Below, in pieces: positions 26,148-35,263 of a DNA stretch of 64,000 nt. Made by a program: the position numbers and the translations under genes. The stretch comes from Nitrospira sp. (lineage in GTDB: Bacteria > Nitrospirota > Nitrospiria > Nitrospirales > Nitrospiraceae). The stretch spans positions 1-64,000 of the forward strand of contig JACOEL010000007.1 in NCBI GenBank assembly GCA_024998625.1, read 5' to 3'. Below the pieces are notes generated by a model. That model had not been told where the DNA came from. It worked only from the letters and a program-made list of their open reading frames with translations, and ran no database searches. The first letter of the stretch is position 1. Every line of letters begins with the position of its first letter.

Positions 26148-26915
26148 ATGTCGTTTTACGAACATGTGCGCGCGGACGTGCTCCGGCATGGAGCGATCAA
26201 TAACCCCTACCTGACACGGTTTCAGGCCGGTGAGGTGACCGACAGAGAGTTCCGCGAATTTGCCCTCGAGTTTTACAGTTTTGCGCGATTCTTCCCCCGC
26301 ATCCTTGCCGCTCAATTAGTCAACACTGAAGATGAGGCCGTGGCCGATGAGCTGACGAAAGTTCTCTACTCGGAGCTCGGCGACGGCATCGTCAAGCATC
26401 GCCATGAATTGCTGTACCGGAACTTCCTCCGGTCGATCGGCATCGATATTCATGAAGCGATGCATGCACCCATGAAACCCAGCACAAGGGCCTATATCCA
26501 GGGAATGGAACGGCTCTATAGCAGCAGGCACCACGCCAGGGCGTTGGGCGCCTCCTTTGGTCTGGAGAATATGGCTATCACGATGTGGGACCAGTTGATT
26601 CCAGGGTTGATCCAGTTGAGGCAGGTTCGGTATCCGCGCATGGACATAACGTATTTCACCTTCCACCGCCAACTCGAATCCGAGCATGAAAGAGCCATGG
26701 AGCATGCCATGGAAGCAGTGGGCGGAACTGGGATGAAGGTGGACGCAACAATGTCCGAGGAGGAGCAGAAAGATTTTCGCTTTGGAATGAACGCGGTATT
26801 GGACTATCTCGAAGGGTTTTGGATGGGGCTGGAACGGAAGGCATCCGGTTTCCGCCGGAGCCGGCCTCTGCCGGCGCGACAGTTGGCGAGTGAACTGCGC
26901 GGACAATCGCATTGA
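26148..26915 (+). CDS. PqqC/TenA-fold iron-containing redox protein
   Basis: 255 residues of the all-helical heme-oxygenase-like fold (TENA/THI-4/PQQC group). SELGDGIVKHRHELL near residue 82 and FTFHRQLESEHERAMEHAM near 170-188 carry the Glu and His residues that would bind a di-iron centre in oxidase-type members. GGAGG lies six bases before the ATG. It is the first gene of the plus-strand unit, directly facing the HPPD-like gene. Relatives include PqqC, CADD-type 4-aminobenzoate synthases and fatty-acid-decarboxylating oxidases. With no pqq genes here, cofactor synthesis is unlikely, and an oxidation in aromatic or acyl metabolism is the better guess. Confidence 0.75.
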   Translation: MSFYEHVRADVLRHGAINNPYLTRFQAGEVTDREFREFALEFYSFARFFPRILAAQLVNTEDEAVADELTKVLYSELGDGIVKHRHELLYRNFLRSIGIDIHEAMHAPMKPSTRAYIQGMERLYSSRHHARALGASFGLENMAITMWDQLIPGLIQLRQVRYPRMDITYFTFHRQLESEHERAMEHAMEAVGGTGMKVDATMSEEEQKDFRFGMNAVLDYLEGFWMGLERKASGFRRSRPLPARQLASELRGQSH

Positions 26916-26939
26916 CCCGGTTGCGGGTCGGAGGTTCAC

Positions 26940-28649
26940 ATGGAGCGCGTGTGGATCAGCCGCTACGACGCGGGTGTTCCTCCCTCCTCCGCCTATCCGG
27001 AATGGACCATCCCGGACCTGCTTCGTCGCTCCGCCTCACGTTATCCTGAATCGACGGCTCTCTATTTTTACGGCGCGCGTCTTTCCTTCCGTGAACTGAA
27101 CGAGTTGACCACGCGTTTTGCGCATGGGTTGCTGCGGCTCGGCGTGAAGAGGGGCGATCGGGTCGCGCTCATGCTGCCGAATATTCCACAGGCGGTGATC
27201 GCCTATTACGGTGTATTGAAGGCCGGAGCGATCGTCGCGCCCATGAATCCCCTGTACGTCGAACGTGAAATTCACAGTCATCTGGAAGACGCCGGCAGCG
27301 AGATCATCGTTGCGTTGGACCTTTTTTATCCCCGCATTCAGGCCGTCCGCGAGCAGACAGGGCTGCCTGAACGGATCATCATCACCAGCCTCAGCGATTT
27401 TCTTCCGACCGTGAAGCGGCTGCTGTATCCGGTTAAGGCCCGGCTGGCAAAGCGCTGGGTGGTGGTCGATAAGACTCCTCCGGTGTATGACTTTCTTGCA
27501 CTGCTCGAGGCGGCCTCTCCCCAACATGATTCGCCGCTCCTGCCGTCGGTGGAGCCAGGCGCTCTGGCCCAGATTCAATATACCGGCGGCACCACCGGCA
27601 CCCCCAAGGGTGTCATGCTCTCGCATCGTAACGTGGTGGTGAATGCGATGCAGGGGCGCCTCTGGTGTTCGGATTTTCAGGAGGGGAAGGAAGTCTTCCT
27701 GGGCGCGGTGCCGTTTTTTCATTGTTATGGGCTGAGTACCTGCCAGAATCTTGCCGTCGCAACCGGTTCCCAAATCATCCTGCTCCCGCGTTTCCATGCG
27801 GAGGAGGCGGTGAAATTGATTCATCAGCACCGGGTCACCATTGTGTCGGGTGTGCCGATGATGTTTGCTCTGATCACCGATTATCCGAAGGTCGGCCGGT
27901 ACGACTTACATTCGATACGGGTCTGTCTTTGCGGGGCCAGCCCCCTGCCGACCGAGGTGCAGGAACGATTCGAGCGGTTGAGCGGAGTGAAAATTTCAGA
28001 AGGATACGGCCTCACCGAGGCGGGGCCCACCACCCATTGCAACCCGATTCACGGGGATCATCCGCAAGGCTCGATGGGGTTGCCGTTTCCCGATACGGAC
28101 GCGCGGATTGTGGATGAAGAGACGGGCATCCGGGACATCCCTACGGGAGAAGCGGGGGAGCTGATCATCCGCGGGCCGCAGGTGATGCAGGGCTACTGGA
28201 AGAAAACCGAGGACACGCAAGCGGTGTTGCGCGACGGCTGGCTCTACACCGGAGATATCGTCAAGCGTGATGAAAATGGATTTTTCTTTTTTCTGGATCG
28301 CAAGAAAGATGTCATTAAGCCATGGGGAGAAACCGTCTATCCGCGAGAGGTTGAAGAAATTCTCTATCAGCATCCTGCCGTGCGTGAGGCCGTGGTCGTG
28401 GGCGCTCCCGACCACCATTATGGAGAGGCGGTTAAGGCGTTTGTCGTGCAGAAGGACGGATGTGCCGTCACCGAGAGAGAGTTGATCGACCACTGCCGCC
28501 TGTTGCTGGCACGCTTTAAGGTCCCGGTGGCCATCGAATTTCGCACTGAATTGCCTCGCACCATTATTGGGAAGGTGTTGCGACGTGCGTTGCGCGATGA
28601 GGCGAATACGGTCCCGGCCGGTATGCGGTCGTCGCGCAAGGCGATGTGA
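26940..28649 (+). CDS. fadD: Long-chain fatty-acid--CoA ligase
   Basis: A 569-residue AMP-forming ligase with the FadD layout. The ATP loop YTGGTTGTPKG is near residue 214, ISEGYGLTEAGP near 353, GWLYTGD near 435, FFLDRKKDVIKPWGETVYP near 450 and the catalytic Lys in RTIIGKVLRRALRD near the C-terminus. It activates free fatty acids for the beta-oxidation enzymes encoded downstream. GGAGG stands five bases before the ATG, and the gene follows the PqqC-like gene by 24 bases. The length and YTGGTTG form favour long-chain acids. Confidence 0.9.
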   Translation: MERVWISRYDAGVPPSSAYPEWTIPDLLRRSASRYPESTALYFYGARLSFRELNELTTRFAHGLLRLGVKRGDRVALMLPNIPQAVIAYYGVLKAGAIVAPMNPLYVEREIHSHLEDAGSEIIVALDLFYPRIQAVREQTGLPERIIITSLSDFLPTVKRLLYPVKARLAKRWVVVDKTPPVYDFLALLEAASPQHDSPLLPSVEPGALAQIQYTGGTTGTPKGVMLSHRNVVVNAMQGRLWCSDFQEGKEVFLGAVPFFHCYGLSTCQNLAVATGSQIILLPRFHAEEAVKLIHQHRVTIVSGVPMMFALITDYPKVGRYDLHSIRVCLCGASPLPTEVQERFERLSGVKISEGYGLTEAGPTTHCNPIHGDHPQGSMGLPFPDTDARIVDEETGIRDIPTGEAGELIIRGPQVMQGYWKKTEDTQAVLRDGWLYTGDIVKRDENGFFFFLDRKKDVIKPWGETVYPREVEEILYQHPAVREAVVVGAPDHHYGEAVKAFVVQKDGCAVTERELIDHCRLLLARFKVPVAIEFRTELPRTIIGKVLRRALRDEANTVPAGMRSSRKAM

Positions 28650-28667
28650 GTCTTTGAGGGAGGCACC

Positions 28668-29858
28668 ATGAGGGAGGTCGTTATTGTCGCCGGCGTGCGT
28701 ACCCCGATCGGCAACTTTGGCGGCGCGCTCAAGGACCTCCCGCCTCACAAAATGGGCGAGTTGGTCGTGCGTGAAGTCGTCTCGCGCGCCAGGGTGGATC
28801 CCAGGCTCATCGACGAAGTGATCATGGGCTCCGTCGGTCACACGAGTGATGCCTACAACGTCGCTCGTGTGATTGCGCTCATGGCCGGACTTCCTGTGCG
28901 TACACCGGCCTATTCGGTGCAGCGAAACTGCTCGTCCGGCCTTCAACCGTTCGTCAATGCGTACCAAAACATTCACAGTGAGGATGCAGAGGTGCAGGTC
29001 GTCGGCGGAGTCGAGAGCATGAGCCGCGCCCCGTTTGTCTCACGGGACATGCGGTGGGGAAAACGGCTTCGCAATGCCGAATTGATCGACAGTATCTGGG
29101 AGGGATTGACCGATGCGTTTTGCGGCCAATTAATGGGCCGGACGGCCGAGAACTTGGCTGAGGAGTTTGGGATCAGTCGTGAGGAGCAGGATCGGTATGC
29201 GGTAGAGAGCCACCGCCGGGCGTTCAAAGCCATTCGAGAGGGCCGGCTCAAGGATGAGATTCTGCCCCTGATGGTGCCGAAGTCGGTGGCCGGGCGTGAC
29301 GTCGCACCGGCGGTTGTCACGCAAGACGAGGGGCCGAATGTCGGGTTGACGGAGCAGCAACTCGCGCTCTATCCGCCGCTCTTCAAAGAACAGGGGACCG
29401 TCACGGCGGGGAACAGTTGTCCCCTCAACGATGGCGCCGCGGCGGCGATCGTCATGTCTTCCACGCGTGCGCGTGAGTTGGGGTGTCGTCCGCTCGGCCG
29501 GATCAGAGGGTATGCCTTCATCGGCGTGGAACCGACGCGTATGGGGATCGGTCCCGCCGAAGCGCTCCCGTTGGCACTCAAGCGCGCCGGCGTCACCCTC
29601 ACCGACCTGGACCTCATCGAAGTGAACGAGGCCTTTGCCGTGCAGTATCTCGCGGTGGAGCGTGTGTTGGGACTCAAGCGGGAACTCGTCAATGTGAATG
29701 GCGGCGCGATCGCGCTGGGCCATCCGGTGGGCATGACGGGTGCCCGGCTGGTCATCACGATCCTGTATGAGATGCAGCGGCGTGGCGCGGCACTCGGCGC
29801 AGTGGCCCTGTGCGTCGGCGGCGGGCAAGGCGCTGCGATGGTGCTGGAGCGGATGTGA
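28668..29858 (+). CDS. Acetyl-CoA C-acyltransferase (thiolase)
   Basis: 396 residues. Active-site Cys88 in VQRNCSSGLQ, His352 in LGHPVGMTGAR and Cys382 in LCVGGGQG form the thiolase triad. The NCSSG motif and the neighbours point to a degradative 3-ketoacyl-CoA thiolase that ends each round of beta-oxidation. GGGAGG precedes the ATG closely. It lies between the ligase (19 bases) and the hydroxyacyl-CoA dehydrogenase (31 bases) in one transcription unit. Confidence 0.92.
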   Translation: MREVVIVAGVRTPIGNFGGALKDLPPHKMGELVVREVVSRARVDPRLIDEVIMGSVGHTSDAYNVARVIALMAGLPVRTPAYSVQRNCSSGLQPFVNAYQNIHSEDAEVQVVGGVESMSRAPFVSRDMRWGKRLRNAELIDSIWEGLTDAFCGQLMGRTAENLAEEFGISREEQDRYAVESHRRAFKAIREGRLKDEILPLMVPKSVAGRDVAPAVVTQDEGPNVGLTEQQLALYPPLFKEQGTVTAGNSCPLNDGAAAAIVMSSTRARELGCRPLGRIRGYAFIGVEPTRMGIGPAEALPLALKRAGVTLTDLDLIEVNEAFAVQYLAVERVLGLKRELVNVNGGAIALGHPVGMTGARLVITILYEMQRRGAALGAVALCVGGGQGAAMVLERM

Positions 29859-29889
29859 CAGGTGCGCATCGAATGGTAGGAGTCGTCCC

Positions 29890-31113
29890 ATGTACATCTA
29901 TAAAGTCGGTGTAGTGGGTGCCGGTACTATGGGCGCACAGATCGCCGAAGTGGTGAGTTATGCCGGCGTGCCGGTGCTGCTGGCAGATATACAGGAATCA
30001 TTGGCTAGGCGCGGCGTCGAATCTGTGCGAGCGATATACCAAGCCCGCGTGGATAAAGGCAAGATGACGCCTGAGCAGCTGGAAGAGAAAATGCTGCTGG
30101 TAACGGCCTCGCCGAACCTCGAGGCTCTCAATGATGTCGATCTGGTGATCGAGGCGGTTTCAGAGGAGTTGGCGCTGAAGCAGCGCGTATTCCACGAGCT
30201 TGACCGGGTCTGTGCGCGAAGCGCCATCCTGGCGAGTAACACTTCTGCGCTCTCCATCTCGGCCATCGGGGCTTCGACTGCGAGGCCCGGTAAGGTGCTC
30301 GGACTTCATTTTTTCAATCCTGCCTATGCGATGCCGCTGGTGGAGGTCATTCCCGGTTTGGCCACCGATCCCCAGACCGTCGATGATGTCGTCGGTTTTG
30401 CCGAAAGCCTCCGCAAGACGCCGGTGATCGTGAAGGAATGCGCAGGTTTCCTCGTCAATCGCCTGCTCTCTCCCTATCTGAATGAAGCCGTGTGGTGCTT
30501 TCAAGACGGCGATGTGTCCATCAAGGAGATCGATCAGGACATGGTGGCCTTCGGCATGCCGGTCGGCCCATTCACTCTGCTGGATACCGTCGGGCTGGAT
30601 ATTGCGCTCGAAGTCGCGCGCATTCTCCACCGATCCTACGGGCCTCGGATGGCGCCGGCGCCGCTTCTCGAAGTCTTGGTCAAGGCGGAGCGATGGGGAA
30701 TCAAGTCGGGCCAGGGGTTCTACGACTATTCGGGGGGCGAGGAACGGAAAGGCGCGCAGGCCCTCGATTCTCTGCTGCAGCAAGTGCGGAGGGGCGGCGG
30801 ACATGCCAGGATGGAATGGAGCAGATCACGCCCTCTCCTCGCCATGGTGAATGAGGCGGTGACTGCATACCAGGAGGGGGTCGCATCGGCGCGAGATATC
30901 GATCTGGCGATGGTGGCGGGAACAGGGTTTCCCAACGAGAAGGGAGGACCGCTGCATTTTGCCGACCAGCTTGGGATCGACCATGTGTTGCATGAATTGG
31001 AAGCAATGCGGGATACGCTGGGCCTACGCTTCTGGCCGGCGCCGATGTTGCGCCGAATGGTTGAGGCCGGCTTAACCGGACAGCTCGCGGGACGAGGGTT
31101 CTTTGCCTATTGA
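29890..31113 (+). CDS. 3-hydroxyacyl-CoA dehydrogenase, long form with duplicated C-terminal domain
   Basis: 407 residues. The NAD-binding segment GVVGAGTMGAQIAEVV is at residues 7-22, SNTSALSIS near 118, HFFNPAYAMPLVE near 140 and CAGFLVNRLLSPYLNEAV near 182. After the usual first C-terminal domain a second 3HCDH module follows (about residues 300-405, with MVNEAVTAYQEGVAS). It lacks the hydratase half of FadB; that activity is the separate next gene. The ATG at 29890 has TAGGAG seven bases upstream; the open frame begins 150 bases earlier inside the thiolase gene and that part is shadow. It oxidises 3-hydroxyacyl-CoA in beta-oxidation. Confidence 0.9.
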   Translation: MYIYKVGVVGAGTMGAQIAEVVSYAGVPVLLADIQESLARRGVESVRAIYQARVDKGKMTPEQLEEKMLLVTASPNLEALNDVDLVIEAVSEELALKQRVFHELDRVCARSAILASNTSALSISAIGASTARPGKVLGLHFFNPAYAMPLVEVIPGLATDPQTVDDVVGFAESLRKTPVIVKECAGFLVNRLLSPYLNEAVWCFQDGDVSIKEIDQDMVAFGMPVGPFTLLDTVGLDIALEVARILHRSYGPRMAPAPLLEVLVKAERWGIKSGQGFYDYSGGEERKGAQALDSLLQQVRRGGGHARMEWSRSRPLLAMVNEAVTAYQEGVASARDIDLAMVAGTGFPNEKGGPLHFADQLGIDHVLHELEAMRDTLGLRFWPAPMLRRMVEAGLTGQLAGRGFFAY

Positions 31114-31205
31114 GGCTCTTGTCGGCGGGGCGGGATTGGGATGCCAGGCCCTTTCCCGATCGCATCCATGCGGGAGGATCCACCATTCAATGACGTGAGG
31201 CTCCT

Positions 31206-31994
31206 ATGACGACGACAGCCGGTTCGATGCTTTCTTGCACCCTCGATGGGGCGGTGGCCACGTTGTTGATCAACCGTCCTCCCGCCAACACCCTGACACC
31301 TGAACTCCTTGCCGAGCTGAGTACAACATTCGACCGGGTTGCCAAGGACGAAGCGGTAAGAGTGGTCGTGTTGACCGGTACGGGGCGATTTTTCATTGCC
31401 GGAGCAGATATTCGCGTCCTGGCCTCGATTGCTTCGTCAAACGAAGGGGAGGCCATGGCTCTGCAGGGCCAGGCCATCTTGGATCGGATCGAGGGGTGTG
31501 TGAAACCGGTGATTGCTGCCATCAACGGGATTTGTCTGGGGGGTGGACTGGAATTGGCCCTATGTTGCCATATCAGGCTTGCTGCGGAAGGCAGCCGATT
31601 GGGACAGCCGGAAATCAATCTGGGCATCATGCCGGGATTCGGCGGCACTCAGCGACTTGCCAGGATTCTCGGTCAGTCGAAAGCCATGGAGCTGATCCTG
31701 ACCGGTGAGCCGATCTCGGCGCAGGAAGCGAAGACGATCGGTCTCGTGTCGCAGGTCGTTCCCCCTGAGGATCTTCTCCGCCAGGCTCAGGGGTTGGCGC
31801 GCACGATTGCCTCGAAAGGCCAGATGGCGGTGCGCGCGTCGCTTCGAGCGATCCGCCAGGGTGTCGAGCTGAATCTTCATGACGGCCTGGCCTTGGAAGC
31901 GCGCCTGTTCGGAGAGTTGTGCGATACGGCGGACAGACGAGAAGGCCTGTCGGCGTTTCTGGAGAAGCGGCAGCCTCATTTCACGGATCGATGA
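31206..31994 (+). CDS. Enoyl-CoA hydratase
   Basis: A 262-residue crotonase. FIAGADI near residue 62 and CLGGGLELALCC near 105 form the oxyanion hole. Both catalytic Glu are kept, in GGGLELA and in GQPEINLGIMPGFGGTQRL near 135, so it should hydrate trans-2-enoyl-CoA, unlike liuC in the other unit. GAGG lies five bases before the ATG. It follows the dehydrogenase by 92 bases and precedes the patatin gene by 37. Confidence 0.93.
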   Translation: MTTTAGSMLSCTLDGAVATLLINRPPANTLTPELLAELSTTFDRVAKDEAVRVVVLTGTGRFFIAGADIRVLASIASSNEGEAMALQGQAILDRIEGCVKPVIAAINGICLGGGLELALCCHIRLAAEGSRLGQPEINLGIMPGFGGTQRLARILGQSKAMELILTGEPISAQEAKTIGLVSQVVPPEDLLRQAQGLARTIASKGQMAVRASLRAIRQGVELNLHDGLALEARLFGELCDTADRREGLSAFLEKRQPHFTDR

Positions 31995-32031
31995 ATGGCT
32001 GTTGTGCCGTTGAGGCGATGTGGAGCCCACG

Positions 32032-33252
32032 ATGGCACCGTCTTTCAGCAAGCGGGCCCTGGCGTTGGGCGGAGGTGGCTTCACCGGCTACCTCTTCGAA
32101 ATCGGCGCGTTGACCGCCTTGGATGATCTCTTCGAAGACGGTGTGACGATGAACGATCTCGATCTGTATGTCGGCGTGAGTGCCGGCGCGGCGGCGGCGT
32201 CACTGTTGGCCAATGGAGTCAGGCCGCAGGAGATTCTGGACACCAATCTGTCCGGCACCAGACCCTACTATTTCGATCATCGTAACGTGTTTTCTCCCGC
32301 CATCGGCGAGGGGCTCAAAACGGTGTGGCGAGTGGCCCGGCAACTCGTTCCGCTGCTGAAGCTCTATGTGCGTCACTATGGAGAGATGACGTTCATCGAT
32401 TTGCTCGATAAGGCGCAGGATGCGCTGCCGAGCGGTATTTACACGCTGGAGCCGTTTGCGAAGTATCTCGAAGCGATCTTCAACGTCAAAGGGTTGAGCG
32501 ACCGCTTCGCCGGACTCGCCAAGGAACTGTATATCCCGGCCATCGATCTGGAAACCGGCGACGGCGTGCTGTTCGGCGACGAGGATTGGCGGGACGTTCC
32601 GATCTCACGTGCCGTGACGGCCTCCTCCGCAGTGCCGATTTACTTCTGTCCGGTCCGGATCCAGGGCCGGGACTATATCGATGCCGGCATCGGCCGCATG
32701 GCCTTTTTCGAGGTTGCCGTGCACAAACATGTGGACTTCATGATCATGATCAATCCGATGGCACGAGCACCACAGGCGCGGTCACGGCTAGCGCAGTCGG
32801 CCGTCGGCAAGCCCGGAAATCGATTGCGGGACAGGGGCTTTTTGTCCATCGGTGAACAGGCCTCCCGCATTAATTTCGACGCGCGTTTCTCGCAAGCCTT
32901 GGAGCGTTTCCAGCAGGACTATCCGGAGAAGGAAGTGCTCGCCATTTCGCCGGTGGAAGCTGATGCGCTCCTCTTCGAGCGGAGTTTTTTGAGCTACGAC
33001 GACCGGATCCATCTCCTTCGGGCGGGATATGCGGCGGTGATGACGCTGGCACGAGATCGGTGGCAGGACTTGTCCGCGCAGTTCGCACGCCATGGTCTGG
33101 TGATGTCGCGGGCCAGGTTCGAGGACCGTGCCGGGCGGCGCCTCGCGCGGCTCAATGAAGTCGCGCGGGTGGCTGATCCGAACACCTTTCGGCCTATGGT
33201 GGGGCCGGCACGCATCAGCGGTATCGGCGCTGCCTGGCGCAAGGCCAAGTAG
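32032..33252 (+). CDS. Patatin-like phospholipase/lipid acyl hydrolase
   Basis: 406 residues. The oxyanion-hole GGGGFTG is at residues 13-19, the nucleophile elbow GVSAG has Ser50, and the catalytic Asp is Asp217 in YIDAGIG, so the Ser-Asp dyad is complete. No signal peptide is seen, so action on cytosolic or inner-membrane lipids is likely. In this unit it could free fatty acids for FadD and beta-oxidation, or be a thioesterase-like hydrolase. ATG 32032 with GGAG six bases upstream is chosen; an in-frame GTG four codons earlier is possible. Confidence 0.87.
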   Translation: MAPSFSKRALALGGGGFTGYLFEIGALTALDDLFEDGVTMNDLDLYVGVSAGAAAASLLANGVRPQEILDTNLSGTRPYYFDHRNVFSPAIGEGLKTVWRVARQLVPLLKLYVRHYGEMTFIDLLDKAQDALPSGIYTLEPFAKYLEAIFNVKGLSDRFAGLAKELYIPAIDLETGDGVLFGDEDWRDVPISRAVTASSAVPIYFCPVRIQGRDYIDAGIGRMAFFEVAVHKHVDFMIMINPMARAPQARSRLAQSAVGKPGNRLRDRGFLSIGEQASRINFDARFSQALERFQQDYPEKEVLAISPVEADALLFERSFLSYDDRIHLLRAGYAAVMTLARDRWQDLSAQFARHGLVMSRARFEDRAGRRLARLNEVARVADPNTFRPMVGPARISGIGAAWRKAK

Positions 33253-33271
33253 GCAGGGCGCAGAGGTGCGT

Positions 33272-35209
33272 ATGGCGACCGGAACAAAGATATTCAAGGG
33301 GTCGCTTGCGGCAGCGGAAGCCGCTCGCGACACGCGTGCCTATTCAGGATTTGTTGCAGGGCTATTCGAAGGGGTTGTTCGGAGATCGCTGTTTAGCTCT
33401 GCATCGATCCCGGCGATGAGCGTGAACGCGAAGGAATTTCTCGACACCCTCCGCCTGCTGCTGGTCGAGAAAGTAGATCCGGAAGCCATCGATAGAGAAG
33501 GCGCGATCGGTGACGAGGTGATCGAGGCGTTTAGAGCGATCGGTGCCTTCGGGATCAAAATCCCGCGCAGCCACGGAGGGTTGGGGCTTTCGCAATCGGA
33601 GTATCATACAGTGGCGACCCTCCTCGGCAGTCACGACGCGGCGACCAGCGTGTTGCTGTCCGCCCACAATTCGATCGGAGTGGCGGAACCGGTCAAGCTG
33701 GTGGGAAATCGTGAGCAACAGCAGCGGTTGCTGCCTCGATTGGCCCGGGGAGACATTTCCGGATTTGCGCTGACGGAAAAGAGTGCGGGGTGTGATATCT
33801 GGGATCTTAAAACCTACGCGATTCCTGTTCATGAACGCGGCGTCCTGGTGGGCTATCGGCTCACGGGTGAGAAGTTGTATACGACGAACGCGCCTCGCGA
33901 GGATCATGAGTTCCTGGCCTCACTCCTCGTCGTCATTGCTCAGATCGTCACGGTGCCTCAGGACGTCGACCGCCCCAAGGAAAAGCGGCGATTCGGAGCG
34001 TTTGTGGTGGAGACGCAGTCTGCGGGGTGCCGCTGCACGCGTCTCAGCTTCATGGGGGTTCGGGGCATCTACAATGGCCAGGTGCATCTGCGCGATGTTT
34101 TTGTGCCGGTAGCCGACCGGCTCGGAGATGAGGGCGAAGGCCTGCGGCGCGCCTTGGAAAGCCTCACGGTCGGACGACTGACATTGCCTGCCGCCTGCCT
34201 GGGTAGTCTGAAGCAATGTCTCCGGTTGGCGCGTGTGCGGGCTCAGCGGCGCATTCAATACGATCGCCCGATCGGCGAGCATACCGATATCGGTTCTAAA
34301 ATTGTTCTGATGGCGTCCCGCGTGCTCGCGCTCGAGGCCATCGTGAAGATCACGGGGATCTGGGCCGATGCCAAGGTGGATGTACGGCTGGAGTCGGCGG
34401 CGGCCAAAGTTCTTGCGACTGAGTGGCTGTTGGAGTCGTTGCTGGATCTGTTCCGCATCTACGGCGGACGGGCGTTTGAGACGCCCGATTCGTTACGGCT
34501 TCACGGGGATCTGCCGGTGCCGATCGAACGGATGATCCGGGACGCGCTCATCAATGTGATTTGGGAAGGGAGCAACGGGATTCTGACCCTATGGATGGCG
34601 CGGGAAGGACTCGGCGAATATGTGACGCAGGGCAGGGCTTTTCTGGAGCGCGGCCTCGAGGGGATGGCGCAGGCTGTGCCCTTTTTCGCGAGAATCTCCG
34701 CGCGAGCATTCAATCCGATTGCCGTGCTTATGCGAGGTGTGCCATCGGGGGCTGATGCGGCTCCGTGGGAGCGGTTTGTGTCGCAACAGAGCCGTGCGCT
34801 TGCCCGGAAGGCGCTGTGGGTCAGCGCCCGTGACCGGTACAATCTCCCGCGCAATCAACGCCTGCTCAGAAGCCTGGTGACAGCCGGCCTGCAGCTATTT
34901 GCCGTGGAAGCGTTGTTGTGGTACGGATCACAGCCGGAGGTCCGGGCGCATGCCTTCTCACGAGCGTTGGTGGAAGATTTCTGTCTGCGAGTCAAAGCAA
35001 CATTTCATCCCACCCCGTTGCTCGCGCTGACGACGCCCTTGTGGGATGACGATCGAAGGTTGTTTCGTCTGGCCAAAGACATCCTTGCAGGCGGGGGCGA
35101 ATGGTTGGAGGAGGGCATCATTCCCTCCTGTCCGGGCGGGCGAGCCGGCGCCGCCGAAGCAGCGTGCCCGATGCCGGGTGCTTCGGTGGAGACCTGGTCA
35201 GGGATTTGA
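33272..35209 (+). CDS. Acyl-CoA dehydrogenase, VLCAD/ACAD9-like, second copy
   Basis: 645 residues with the catalytic core plus C-terminal extension, like the enzyme at 2946-4856. GFALTEKSAGCDIWDLKT near residue 162, GEKLYTTNAP near 195, FMGVRGIYNGQ near 250 and IWEGSNGILTLWMAREGL near 432 are seen; the Glu of WEGSN is at the catalytic-base position. Apart from the shared architecture the two paralogues differ widely, so they probably differ in chain length. GAGG stands before the ATG at 33272, and the longer open frame upstream overlaps the patatin gene. It completes the plus-strand set (ligase, dehydrogenase, hydratase, hydroxyacyl dehydrogenase, thiolase). Confidence 0.9.
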   Translation: MATGTKIFKGSLAAAEAARDTRAYSGFVAGLFEGVVRRSLFSSASIPAMSVNAKEFLDTLRLLLVEKVDPEAIDREGAIGDEVIEAFRAIGAFGIKIPRSHGGLGLSQSEYHTVATLLGSHDAATSVLLSAHNSIGVAEPVKLVGNREQQQRLLPRLARGDISGFALTEKSAGCDIWDLKTYAIPVHERGVLVGYRLTGEKLYTTNAPREDHEFLASLLVVIAQIVTVPQDVDRPKEKRRFGAFVVETQSAGCRCTRLSFMGVRGIYNGQVHLRDVFVPVADRLGDEGEGLRRALESLTVGRLTLPAACLGSLKQCLRLARVRAQRRIQYDRPIGEHTDIGSKIVLMASRVLALEAIVKITGIWADAKVDVRLESAAAKVLATEWLLESLLDLFRIYGGRAFETPDSLRLHGDLPVPIERMIRDALINVIWEGSNGILTLWMAREGLGEYVTQGRAFLERGLEGMAQAVPFFARISARAFNPIAVLMRGVPSGADAAPWERFVSQQSRALARKALWVSARDRYNLPRNQRLLRSLVTAGLQLFAVEALLWYGSQPEVRAHAFSRALVEDFCLRVKATFHPTPLLALTTPLWDDDRRLFRLAKDILAGGGEWLEEGIIPSCPGGRAGAAEAACPMPGASVETWSGI

Positions 35210-35263
35210 GGCGGGGATGAGGGCGGTTGTTGCTTCCCAAGATTCATATTCAACGGAGTCTCT

